From: Ga0074139 sp964515195
Lineage (GTDB): Bacteria; Bdellovibrionota; Bdellovibrionia; Bdellovibrionales; Bdellovibrionaceae
NCBI GenBank assembly: GCA_964515195.1
Contig: CAZETK010000030.1
Coordinates: forward strand, 1-38,647
DNA: 38,647 nucleotides
Direction: 5' to 3'
Within the stretch, counting starts at the first letter, position 1. Every line of letters begins with the position of its first letter. The notes under the pieces are model-generated. The model was not told the origin of the DNA. It was given only the letters and a program-made list of their open reading frames with translations, and did no database searches. The translations under genes were made by a program, and so were the position numbers. Positions 1 to 6,802 of the stretch are shown in pieces.

Positions 1-97
1 CAACACGAATTACGGCCATAGAGCCGACGGCAATCAAACATACGAGGACCAAATACTCGACAAGACTCTGACCTTGACGGTTTTTTAAGCGCTTCAT
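1..97 (-). CDS. Flp/TadE-like class III prepilin, N-terminal part only
   Basis: Only the first 32 codons lie in the window and the gene runs off the left edge. The peptide starts with a short basic leader (MKRLKNRQG) followed by QSLVEYLVLVCLIAVGSM, which reads as a prepilin cleavage site after Gly with Glu at mature position 5 and Tyr at 6. This G/xxxxEY arrangement is typical of Flp pilins and TadE-like pseudopilins handled by TadV-type peptidases, and the hydrophobic helix follows at once. The ATG has a good ribosome binding site (AAGGAG, 6 bases upstream). The family is inferred from the N-terminus alone; a single-domain Flp pilin or a longer TadE/TadF-like protein are both possible. Confidence 0.65.
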   Translation of the reverse strand, partial: MKRLKNRQGQSLVEYLVLVCLIAVGSMAVIRV

Positions 98-130
98 GGG
101 AACTCCTTTTTGCAGAGAGCCCATTGCAAA

Positions 131-167
131 TCCTTAAAACAGAAAGACCCTGCATGGGCAGGGTCTT
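131..167 (-). terminator. Rho-independent terminator of the H1-like gene
   Basis: A perfect 10-bp stem (AAGACCCTGC, positions 144-153, paired with 158-167) closes a 4-base loop. On the minus strand it is followed by TTTCTGTTTT. It lies about 30 bases after the stop of the H1-like gene and upstream of the prepilin start, so it should separate the two transcripts. Confidence 0.8.
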
Positions 168-195
168 AGGGCTGGATTCGGATAAAGCGTCCGAG

Positions 196-684
196 TTATT
201 TTTTACGGGTGGCTTTTTTGCCGTTTTTTCCGTTAGCGGCCTTAACCTTAGCTTTTGGGGCTGTTTTCGCGACTTTTTTGGCAGGAGCTGCTGACTTTTT
301 AACCGCAGGTTTGGACTTAGCTTTGGAAGCCGACTTAACTGCGACTTTAGCTGCCTTTTTAGCGGAAGCGGCCGCCTTGGCAGCGGCCTTTTCTTCAGCC
401 TTGGCGGCTTTCAGCTTTTTAGCGCGCTCGGCAATTAATGCTCTTTCGAGGCGCGCTGCTTCTTTAGCCTCTTTTTTAGCCTGGGCCTTTTTAAGCTTTC
501 GATCCTCTATGATTTTGTTAAGAATTTCATAAGCCTCTTTTTGCAGATCGTTTTCAAAGATAAAACGATAGAAACCTTCGATTTCGGGAGACTGGCGGAA
601 TTTTTTAAGGGATGTGGGCAAATTTTCGGACTGGACGAAGTCAATCGAGCTGCCGTCTTTAGAAAGTTTCACTTTATCGGACAT
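196..684 (-). CDS. Histone H1-like lysine/alanine-rich protein
   Basis: The 162-residue protein has two parts. Residues about 1-65 form a mixed, probably folded N-terminal segment containing SPEIEGFYRFIFENDLQKEA. The rest is a highly basic Lys/Ala/Pro tail with KKAAK, PAKK and AKVKAA repeats, like eukaryotic H1 tails and bacterial H1-like proteins (Hc1, AlgP/AlgR3). Such tails bind DNA or RNA non-specifically, so a nucleoid or nucleic-acid-packing role is likely but inferred. The frame is open to position 720, but the ATG at 684 has AGGAGG 7 bases upstream and is the better start. It is a single-gene unit closed by the hairpin at 144-167. I do not recognise the N-terminal domain. Confidence 0.75.
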   Translation of the reverse strand: MSDKVKLSKDGSSIDFVQSENLPTSLKKFRQSPEIEGFYRFIFENDLQKEAYEILNKIIEDRKLKKAQAKKEAKEAARLERALIAERAKKLKAAKAEEKAAAKAAASAKKAAKVAVKSASKAKSKPAVKKSAAPAKKVAKTAPKAKVKAANGKNGKKATRKK

Positions 685-804
685 GGCCGGCCTCCTGTAG
701 ATTGAAGGAACAATAGTCAAATGACTGGGGCATGGTCAACTCTCTTTTTAGGATTAGGGTTGAATTACAGGCTTACGGAACGCTATATGAAAGAAGGAGT
801 TTAC

Positions 805-1668
805 ATGAATAAAGACTTCCAACTTCTTGATGGAAAAAAGGTCGCTGCTCATATCAAAAGTCAGCTTGCTGTTCAGGTAGCGGAATTTAAACAAAAATAC
901 AGTCGGACGCCCTCGTTGCATGTGATTCTTGTCGGATCTGATCCAGCCAGCCAAATCTATGTTGGCCACAAAGAGAAAACAGCCTTGGAGTTGGGCTTTA
1001 TCTCGAAGGTTTGGCGATTAGAGGAAAAAACAACTCAAGTCGAGCTAGAAAATCTTCTTAAAAAACTAGTGGATGACAAAGACGTAGACGCCATATTGGT
1101 CCAAATGCCCCTTCCGCCGCATCTTTCTCAGGAGCGAGTCATTTCTTTGATTCCTTTTGAAAAGGATGTTGATGGTTTTACGATGGCCGCCTTGGGAGCT
1201 TTGACTCACGGTAGGCCACTGGCTGTTTCGTGCACCCCCGCTGGTGTCATGGAAATCTTAAACTATTACGATATAAAAGTGAAGGGTCTTAACTGTGTCG
1301 TTATAGGAAGAAGTTTGATTGTGGGTAAGCCGATGTCCATGTTGTTGCTGAATGCTGATGCTACCGTGACCACCTGTCATTCGAGGACTCGAGATCTCAG
1401 GGAGTTCACTCGCAAGGCGGATCTTGTGGTGGTGGCCGCCGGCCAACCACAGTTTTTGGGCGCTGAAGACTTCAAATCAGGTGCGGTTGTAATTGATGTG
1501 GGCATTCATCGCAATGCTCAAAACAAAGTATGTGGAGATGTGCGATTTGAAGGGCTTGACAAGGTTGTAAGGGCCGCAACTCCTGTACCCGGTGGCGTGG
1601 GTCCTATGACAATTGTAATGTTGATGCAAAACACATTGAAGCTCGCACAATCAAGAATGTTGAATTGA
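805..1668 (+). CDS. folD: Bifunctional methylenetetrahydrofolate dehydrogenase/cyclohydrolase FolD
   Basis: FolD interconverts 5,10-methylene-THF and 10-formyl-THF in the cytoplasm, feeding purine and formyl-Met synthesis. The 287-residue protein has the family signatures: VGSDPASQIYVGHKEKT, with the substrate-site Tyr and catalytic Lys; QMPLPPHL; DVDGF; the Rossmann segment VIGRSLIVGKP; and the C-terminal PVPGGVGPMTIVML. The length equals the usual 280-300 residues. The frame is open back to 721, but the ATG at 805 has GAAGGAG 7 bases upstream and begins at the normal place (NKDFQLLDGKKVA), so it is preferred. Folate genes folA and thyA lie elsewhere in this window. The next gene starts 38 bases downstream on the same strand. 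Confidence 0.96.
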   Translation: MNKDFQLLDGKKVAAHIKSQLAVQVAEFKQKYSRTPSLHVILVGSDPASQIYVGHKEKTALELGFISKVWRLEEKTTQVELENLLKKLVDDKDVDAILVQMPLPPHLSQERVISLIPFEKDVDGFTMAALGALTHGRPLAVSCTPAGVMEILNYYDIKVKGLNCVVIGRSLIVGKPMSMLLLNADATVTTCHSRTRDLREFTRKADLVVVAAGQPQFLGAEDFKSGAVVIDVGIHRNAQNKVCGDVRFEGLDKVVRAATPVPGGVGPMTIVMLMQNTLKLAQSRMLN

Positions 1669-1706
1669 GGAAACAAGATCTCAGCTAAGGTGAGAAGGAA
1701 GGCCAA

Positions 1707-2684
1707 ATGTTGCAGCTTATTTGTTGGTTTTTAATAGTCGCGCAAGCGCAAACCCTAGAATTGTTGAATCGACAAACATTAGATAGCGAAATGGAAATTA
1801 AAAAGGTTAAGGTGGGGGGGCTTTCTGGCCTGCACTATAAAAATGATTTTTTATGGGCGATTTCAGATGATCGGGGTTCTCGCGGACCTTACCGTATGTA
1901 TAAGTTTGAATTGAAAAGCTCTAAAGATGAAAAAACTTGGAGTGTGAAGCCGATGGAGATGATTCCCCTTGGGGAATCATCTGGGTATCAAGTGTTAGAT
2001 CCAGAAGCCCTTCATCTTTTCGACGATGGTCGCTTCCTGATCAGTTCGGAGGGAGATTTAAATAAAAAGCCTCGTGTGAGGCCGATGATCCGTTTTTGGT
2101 CATTTGCGAAGGGATGGGAGGATGAAGTACCTTTGCCCCGTGAAGTTCTACCTGAAGCCATCGGGATGCAAACACAAGGCATCCACAATAACTCGGGCTT
2201 TGAAGCCGTAGCCGTACATGAGGATGGAAAAAAGTTATGGATTATGCCCGAACTGCCTTTATTTCAACGCCGAGATAATAAAATTGATATTTACGAGTAT
2301 GTTTTTGATAAAAAATGGAAAAAGATCAAAAGCTACAAGTACACACGGGACGAGCCGAAAAAAGGCGAGTCTGAAATTCTTCGTGGTATGAGTGAGGCTC
2401 TGTGGTGGAAAGAGAATCATCTTTTGGTGCTTGAGCGGTATCTTCAGTTGCAAGGTACTGACTTGAAAAAAGTGGGGGCTGAGCTATTTTCTGTTAAATT
2501 AACCAATGGAAAAGTTGAGAAGAAAAAGCTTTTAAGCCTCGATACCGATAAAGAGGCCAATTGGGAGGGCTTGAGCTGGGGCCCCGCGTTGGCTAACGGC
2601 AAGCGGCTTCTTATAATCGGTACCGACAACAATTTTAAAAAAAATGTGGATACAGTTTTCTCCTTTTATTCATTTGCTGAGTGA
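1707..2684 (+). CDS. Secreted esterase-like-activity-of-phytase family protein
   Basis: The 325-residue protein begins with a short signal peptide (MLQLICWFLIVAQAQ). It then shows a blade-like repeated pattern: VGGLSGLHYKNDFLWAISDD with a following DRGSRGPYRMY, DPEALHLFDDGRFLISSEGD, and GFEAVAVHEDGKKLWIMPE. These SG-, (D)PEA/GFEA- and SDDRG-type motifs match the phytase-esterase-like beta-propeller family (PF13449 type), whose substrates are poorly known. It probably acts in the periplasm. The start has AAGGAAGG about 6 bases upstream, and a small TCTCA/TGAGA hairpin precedes it. It is followed after 3 bases by the RlmI-like gene, so the two are probably cotranscribed. Confidence 0.7.
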   Translation: MLQLICWFLIVAQAQTLELLNRQTLDSEMEIKKVKVGGLSGLHYKNDFLWAISDDRGSRGPYRMYKFELKSSKDEKTWSVKPMEMIPLGESSGYQVLDPEALHLFDDGRFLISSEGDLNKKPRVRPMIRFWSFAKGWEDEVPLPREVLPEAIGMQTQGIHNNSGFEAVAVHEDGKKLWIMPELPLFQRRDNKIDIYEYVFDKKWKKIKSYKYTRDEPKKGESEILRGMSEALWWKENHLLVLERYLQLQGTDLKKVGAELFSVKLTNGKVEKKKLLSLDTDKEANWEGLSWGPALANGKRLLIIGTDNNFKKNVDTVFSFYSFAE

Positions 2685-2687
2685 TTC

Positions 2688-3971
2688 ATGACAATTTGGA
2701 CTTTAAAAAAAGAAGCGGCATATAGAACAAAACTCAGACATCCATGGGTTTACAAAGATGAACTTAAACGGGCTTCGCAGTTACCTCATAATGGGGCCCC
2801 CGTAGAGTTGCAGTCTGAAAACGGTGAGGTTTTAGCCCGCGGGTATGGCAACTTGGAATCGAAATTGGCTTTTCGAGCCTTAAGTTTTGGGGTCGAATCG
2901 GGAGATCCAGCTACGGGAAATTTTGTTCTCTATAAACTGCTTAAGGCATGGAAGCGAAAACAAAGTCTGGGCTTCCATCAGAGCTTCCGGCTATGCTTCG
3001 GAGAAGGGGATGGACTTCCTGGCCTGGTCATTGATTTTTATCGGTTACGGGACGATTTAAAAGCCCAAGCGCTGGCCATTCAAATACTGACGGCTGGAAT
3101 GGATTCTATTATCCGAAAAAATCCCGATCTGTTTCAAAACCTCATTGAGCAGGCGAATGAAAAGGGATTGACCTCTGTGCCTTGGGATCGGACAGCCCTG
3201 ATTTACCGTAATGATGTGCGAGTTCGCCAACATGAAGGATTGCGAGAGGAAGAGGCGCGATTTATGCAGACGGTGAAAGAGGTAGAATGGACTTATGCAC
3301 CTGTGCAGGTCAACGCGTGGAACTGGCGGGACTGTATGACTTTGCACTGCGATCTTTATCAAGGACAGAAAACAGGTTTGTTTCTGGATCAGTCTTATAA
3401 TATCCACTCTGTATTAAAATTTCTGACTGGATTCAATACTCACAAAAAGTTGAGAATATTGGACATTTGTTGTTATGTGGGGCATTGGTCGGCACAATTT
3501 GTCCACTGGGCCAAACTTCAAAATATCGAATTAGAGGTGGACCTTCTTGATATTTCAGAATCGGCATTGAAATTTGCCTCGGCCAATACTGGGTCTGATT
3601 TTAAGATCGCAACTTATAAGCTAGATGCCTTGAAAGATTGGCCTTTGCTTGAACAGGATTATGATGTTGTGATTTGTGATCCACCGGCTTTCGTGAAGGC
3701 GTCAAAAGATTTGGACAAGGGGATTTCAGCCTATGTGCGATTGAATACAGAGGCCGTCAAACGCGTGAAATCAGGTGGGCTATTTGTGAGTTGCTCTTGT
3801 TCTGGCTTGGTGCAAAGAGAGGCCTTTGATAGAGCTCTTCAAAAGGCGTTTCTGCGAAGCCAGCGCTTTGGTCAACTACTTCTCCGAGGAGGAAATGCCT
3901 GGGATCATACGGCTATTCCCCATTTCCCCGAAGGGCAGTACCTAAAAATGAATTCTTACCTTGTTGAATAA
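2688..3971 (+). CDS. RlmI-like 23S rRNA (cytosine-5) methyltransferase
   Basis: This is a class I SAM-dependent methyltransferase of 427 residues. An N-terminal PUA-like domain (about 1-75, with RHPWVYKDELKRA and ARGYGNLESKLAFRAL) is followed by the EEHEE-like linker (GEGDGLPGLVIDFY, then KTGLFLDQ). The Rossmann domain has ILDICCYVGHWSAQF as SAM motif I, the CDPPAF motif, and the SCSCSG segment carrying the catalytic cysteine. The architecture is that of RlmI/RlmK N-type proteins, which methylate C1962 of 23S rRNA in E. coli; the exact base here is inferred. It begins 3 bases after the previous gene and ends flush against the convergent di-iron gene, with no bases between the two stop codons. 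Confidence 0.85.
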   Translation: MTIWTLKKEAAYRTKLRHPWVYKDELKRASQLPHNGAPVELQSENGEVLARGYGNLESKLAFRALSFGVESGDPATGNFVLYKLLKAWKRKQSLGFHQSFRLCFGEGDGLPGLVIDFYRLRDDLKAQALAIQILTAGMDSIIRKNPDLFQNLIEQANEKGLTSVPWDRTALIYRNDVRVRQHEGLREEEARFMQTVKEVEWTYAPVQVNAWNWRDCMTLHCDLYQGQKTGLFLDQSYNIHSVLKFLTGFNTHKKLRILDICCYVGHWSAQFVHWAKLQNIELEVDLLDISESALKFASANTGSDFKIATYKLDALKDWPLLEQDYDVVICDPPAFVKASKDLDKGISAYVRLNTEAVKRVKSGGLFVSCSCSGLVQREAFDRALQKAFLRSQRFGQLLLRGGNAWDHTAIPHFPEGQYLKMNSYLVE

Positions 3972-4499
3972 TCAGGATTCTAGATCAGTTTGAAATCTTT
4001 TAAATAAAATTTCATTTTCGATGGCCACGTGAAGAAAGAACTCCGTTTTGATGGCTTTTAGAGATTCAAGCAGAAGTCGGTAACTGCTACAGGCCCCCTC
4101 GGGAGGATTAAAATCTTTCAGCAGCCTTTGAATGTCAGAAAAAATTTCCCGATCTTCCTCATGCTCGACCTCGAGGGCCATGATAGGGTGAGCTAATTGA
4201 ACGTCAGGAAGTGAGGATTTATTGGAGGAGGCGCTCTTTTCTTGGGCCAGCAGGAGTGGGAAAAGAATTTGTTCTTCTTTAAGCAAATGAAGGGGTATTT
4301 TCTGGGAAAACTGCCGATATAACACGAGGGCATCGTGCAGCTCTGGGAATGTGGCACCATGGCGGCTCGCAACTTTTTCGAATAAGGCTAAGATTGGGGG
4401 CAGTTTTTCCCTTAAATTATTGTGAAATTGAGTTTGGATGCAGTCGATCAAGGATTCGGTAGTTTGAGACTGCCATTCAGACAAATCAAATCTTTCCAT
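3972..4499 (-). CDS. YtfE/RIC-type di-iron (hemerythrin HHE) protein
   Basis: The 175-residue protein is a hemerythrin-like four-helix bundle. Its metal ligands reproduce the spacing of YtfE (RIC, ScdA, DnrN): H26, H47, H71 with E75 (HLLKEE), H113 (VEHEE), and H157 with E161 (HVAIENEILF). Only the linker between the second and third helices is longer. The N-terminal ScdA domain of full-length RIC is absent, so this is a C-terminal-domain-only form. RIC proteins repair iron-sulfur clusters and reduce or release NO after nitrosative stress. It is transcribed divergently from a Crp/Fnr regulator and sits next to nnrS, which fits. There is no Shine-Dalgarno sequence; a CATAAT box lies 6 bases before the ATG, implying a leaderless message. 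Confidence 0.85.
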   Translation of the reverse strand: MERFDLSEWQSQTTESLIDCIQTQFHNNLREKLPPILALFEKVASRHGATFPELHDALVLYRQFSQKIPLHLLKEEQILFPLLLAQEKSASSNKSSLPDVQLAHPIMALEVEHEEDREIFSDIQRLLKDFNPPEGACSSYRLLLESLKAIKTEFFLHVAIENEILFKRFQTDLES

Positions 4500-4505
4500 T
4501 TCGTC

Positions 4506-4511
4506 ATTATG
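4506..4511 (-). promoter_or_regulatory. -10 element of the di-iron gene, leaderless start
   Basis: CATAAT (5 of 6 matches to TATAAT) on the minus strand occupies exactly -12 to -7 if transcription starts at the A of the di-iron gene's ATG (4499). No -35 hexamer is evident; instead the Fnr-type palindrome is centred at -41.5, as in class II activated promoters. Confidence 0.6.
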
Positions 4512-4533
4512 AGCTTAAGGCCGCCAAATTCTT

Positions 4534-4547
4534 ATGATATAAATCAT
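4534..4547. promoter_or_regulatory. Crp/Fnr-family operator
   Basis: ATGAT-ATAA-ATCAT is a perfect inverted repeat with the TTGAT-N4-ATCAA layout of Fnr/Dnr sites, differing only in the outermost base of each arm. Its centre (4540.5) is 41.5 bases from the ATG of the di-iron gene and about 34 bases upstream of the preferred Crp/Fnr start. It is probably the binding site of the adjacent regulator, giving activation of the di-iron gene and possibly autoregulation. Confidence 0.65.
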
Positions 4548-4574
4548 GTATTGGCCCGTTTTAAGGAAACCTCA

Positions 4575-5288
4575 ATGGTAAAAAGAGATCATTTTCAAGA
4601 TAACTTAAAGCCCGCTCTTGCAGAAGCTAAAAATTTTCCAGTGTTTTCAGGGCTTTCAAATGAAGACCTAGAAAAGCTGTGTGAAAAGGGACGGGTCTTG
4701 GTGAATTCTCATCGTGATGTTTTATACCAAGTGGGTGAATCAGCCCATAGCTTCGGTTTTGTTTTGAGTGGGGCTTATAAACTTTCTCGGCCAACTCCTC
4801 AGGGAGATGATGCAATCGTTCATTTTACCACACCTGGGGATTTTATTGGGGCTTTCATTATGGCTCATCCAGATCCCAAGTACCCTGTTACTTCAACAGC
4901 TATGGGGTCTTCCCGTTTCTTGCAGATTCCTCGGGAGACATTTTTAACTCACTGGAAGTCTTATCCAGAATTAATTTTGCGGGTGCAAGCCACATTGGCG
5001 AGTCGTATGGGCCAAATGCAGTATCGAATGGCTTTGCAAAAGGCTCCGCTGTCAGCAAAAGTCGCTTATCTGCTTATGCAGTTAGCGGATCGCCAGAAAG
5101 ATCAACAGGAACTGGTATTGCCATTGCCTCTAACTCGACAAGAGATCGCAGACAGCCTAGGCGCTTCTGTAGAATCCGTAATACGTGTTATGAGTGAGTG
5201 GTCCAAGAGGGGCTTGATTAGTACGTCGGATCAACTTATCCATATTTTGAAACCAGATCTTATTATTTCCGAAATGGACTTTGATTAG
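4575..5288 (+). CDS. Crp/Fnr-family transcription regulator, probably NO or redox responsive
   Basis: The 237-residue protein has a cyclic-nucleotide-binding-like beta-barrel (about 20-125, with QVGESAHSFGFVLSGAYKL and TTPGDFIGAF), a dimerisation helix, and a C-terminal winged helix. The recognition segment is TRQEIADSLGASVESVIRVM. It has a single cysteine, so it cannot hold the four-Cys 4Fe-4S cluster of Fnr; a Dnr/NnrR-like sensor is more likely. In the recognition helix the Fnr E-x-x-S-R pattern reads E-x-x-I-R, and the nearby operator is ATGAT rather than TTGAT, so the two may have changed together. The frame is open from 4422 with ATGs at 4509 and 4575. I choose 4575 because it has AAGGAAA upstream, gives the usual family length and leaves the operator outside the gene. 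Confidence 0.85.
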   Translation: MVKRDHFQDNLKPALAEAKNFPVFSGLSNEDLEKLCEKGRVLVNSHRDVLYQVGESAHSFGFVLSGAYKLSRPTPQGDDAIVHFTTPGDFIGAFIMAHPDPKYPVTSTAMGSSRFLQIPRETFLTHWKSYPELILRVQATLASRMGQMQYRMALQKAPLSAKVAYLLMQLADRQKDQQELVLPLPLTRQEIADSLGASVESVIRVMSEWSKRGLISTSDQLIHILKPDLIISEMDFD

Positions 5289-5303
5289 GCCCTGAACGCG
5301 TTT

Positions 5304-5317
5304 TTGATAGAAATGGT
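5304..5317 (+). promoter_or_regulatory. Possible degenerate Crp/Fnr half-site upstream of nnrS
   Basis: TTGAT-AGAA-ATGGT has one perfect Fnr-type half-site and one poor half. Its centre lies about 43 bases before the nnrS ATG at 5354, near the class II position. The -10 region is weak, so this is tentative. Confidence 0.3.
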
Positions 5318-5353
5318 CTAAGAGAAATAAACTTGTGTTGCTGATTCACTTCG

Positions 5354-6499
5354 ATGAAAAGAGAACCCACCATGATGCCTGAAGCCATACGTAAGTCACC
5401 GCATGAGCCCTATCGATATCTCTTTCCCGCCGGCGTGTTGGCGTCCTTTGTCGGTGTGCTTCTTTGGTTGGCCTTTCAGTGGGGTTGGCTGGAATTTTAT
5501 CCCCGGCAGGCTCATGCTAATTTGATGTTCTTTGGATTTATTTGGGCCTTTGTATCGGGGTTTTTAATGACGGCGGTTCCGAAGATGACAGGAGATCTTC
5601 CTGCCAATCAAATCGAAATTAATATCGCTCTTGGCTTGGTTGCGCTGCAAGTTATTCTCAATCTTTTAAATGAGTTTTCGATCTCATTTTTTCTTGTGGG
5701 TTTGCAGACGCTTTATATTCTTTATTTTGTGGGTAGAAGATTCATACAGGGGCGAAGAATTCCGTTTGAAGGTTTTATTTTTTTTCCTTTTGCAATTGTG
5801 CAAATATTTGTGGCCTTGTTTTTCTTTTGGTTTTCAAAATCTATGTCCACGGATCGATTTTATTTGCTAGCAGGTGAAGCATTTTTACTCAATCTTGTTT
5901 TAGGGATTGGAACGCGCCTAATACCGACAATATCAAGGGTCAAACAGGCCCTTTCTCCCCATGAGCAGGCTGACTTGTCTAAGTTCGGGAAGATGCTAGC
6001 GATGGCAATATTGCTCAACATGGGATTCTGGCTCCACTTTTTTGGTTTTGAAACTTTGGGTCTGGGCTTGCGGTTCATTACGGTGCTTTTTATCTCCGTT
6101 TTCTACCTTAAAGTTTTGGCTCCTATGATGATCACAAGTATTTTGGGCTGGGGGCTTCGGATTGGCGTTATGTTTATTCTTTTCTCTTATGGGATGTCTC
6201 TTGTTGATCCTAGAAATGCTATCGCCGTTCAACATTTTCTCTATATCGGTGGATTTGTATTGATCACCTTTATGGTAGGGACTCGAGTCATGCTGGCCCA
6301 TGGCGGCCAGGATCTAACTTACGAGATAGGCTCAAAGAGAATTGGTTTCGTCATTTTGATGCTTGCCCTTGCTAGCTTAATTCGGTTCATAGCCGGTACG
6401 GAAATTATGGGACCATTGATGACAGTCAGCATTGTGTTTTTCCTGACGGCCGCTCTTGTTTGGATACATAAATTCGTCCGCATTCTGCTTAAGAGTTAA
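5354..6499 (+). CDS. nnrS: NnrS family heme-copper membrane protein
   Basis: This polytopic inner-membrane protein of 381 residues has about 12 hydrophobic segments. The N-terminal signature is characteristic of NnrS: PYRYLFPAGVLASFVGVLLW, then RQAHANLMFFGFIWAFVSGF and LMTAVPKMTG. Family hallmarks include the HANLMFFGF histidine and GIGTRLIPTISR later in the chain. NnrS relieves NO toxicity in denitrifiers and pathogens, apparently by limiting NO-iron complexes, and is usually controlled by NnrR/Dnr-type regulators. Here it follows a Crp/Fnr regulator by 65 bases. ATGs at 5354, 5372 and 5375 are possible; none has a strong ribosome binding site. I keep 5354 because of its spacing to the Fnr-like half-site. 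Confidence 0.88.
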   Translation: MKREPTMMPEAIRKSPHEPYRYLFPAGVLASFVGVLLWLAFQWGWLEFYPRQAHANLMFFGFIWAFVSGFLMTAVPKMTGDLPANQIEINIALGLVALQVILNLLNEFSISFFLVGLQTLYILYFVGRRFIQGRRIPFEGFIFFPFAIVQIFVALFFFWFSKSMSTDRFYLLAGEAFLLNLVLGIGTRLIPTISRVKQALSPHEQADLSKFGKMLAMAILLNMGFWLHFFGFETLGLGLRFITVLFISVFYLKVLAPMMITSILGWGLRIGVMFILFSYGMSLVDPRNAIAVQHFLYIGGFVLITFMVGTRVMLAHGGQDLTYEIGSKRIGFVILMLALASLIRFIAGTEIMGPLMTVSIVFFLTAALVWIHKFVRILLKS

Positions 6500-6649
6500 A
6501 ACCAGCAAAATTTTTCGGCACGACTGCGACGCCTATTCTTGTCGGTCACAAATTCCGATTTGCTGATCGTTTCCAGCAATGTTGGCGATGCAAACGCCCT
6601 ATACCATCCCCCCTCGACAAGCAGATTCATTCCTGCAAGGTCAGATTTC

Positions 6650-6670
6650 GCTGTCATAAAATTTGACAGC
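6650..6670. repeat. Perfect inverted repeat, hairpin or operator
   Basis: GCTGTCA and TGACAGC are separated by TAAAATT and followed by TTTGATCC. It could fold into a weak terminator for nnrS, about 150 bases upstream, or act as an operator for the following gene. The spacing does not fit a LexA box. Confidence 0.4.
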
Positions 6671-6780
6671 TTTGATCCCAAATTGTCCCTTCTACTAAAC
6701 TGTTTGAAATTGAGACAATCCGAGTAGGTAAACGCAAGCCTATTCGAGCTGAGACGGCCTTTCTGGCATAGGCGGTGCAA

Positions 6781-6799
6781 AACCTCTAGTTGAGAGGTT
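6781..6799 (+). promoter_or_regulatory. Hairpin covering a ribosome binding site
   Basis: AACCTCT (6781-6787) pairs perfectly with AGAGGTT (6793-6799) across a 5-base loop. The right arm contains the Shine-Dalgarno sequence GAGAGG of the gene starting at 6803, so the hairpin would mask it. Confidence 0.5.
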
Positions 6800-6802
6800 G
6801 AA

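Larger units (their letters stand above)
6500..6802. other. 303-base intergenic region with an inverted repeat and a start-proximal hairpin
   Basis: I see no convincing gene. The stretch holds the inverted repeat GCTGTCA-N7-TGACAGC (6650-6670) and the AACCTCT/AGAGGTT hairpin (6781-6799). A minus-strand frame at 6496-7005 has no recognisable protein and overlaps the next gene. Confidence 0.6.

Noticed and set aside
209..532. Plus-strand open frame opposite the H1-like gene, rich in Ala and Leu
   Set aside because: It is the antisense image of Lys/Ala codons (AAG/GCC give CTT/GGC); such frames stay open by chance opposite K/A-rich tails.
4422..4574. Longer N-terminus for the Crp/Fnr regulator
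   Set aside because: It would run through the divergent gene's start and the operator, lacks similarity to the family and has a poorer ribosome binding site.
6650..6670. LexA box in the inverted repeat
   Set aside because: The CTG-to-CAG spacing is 13 rather than 10, and it does not fit a TTAC-N3-GTAA type site either.
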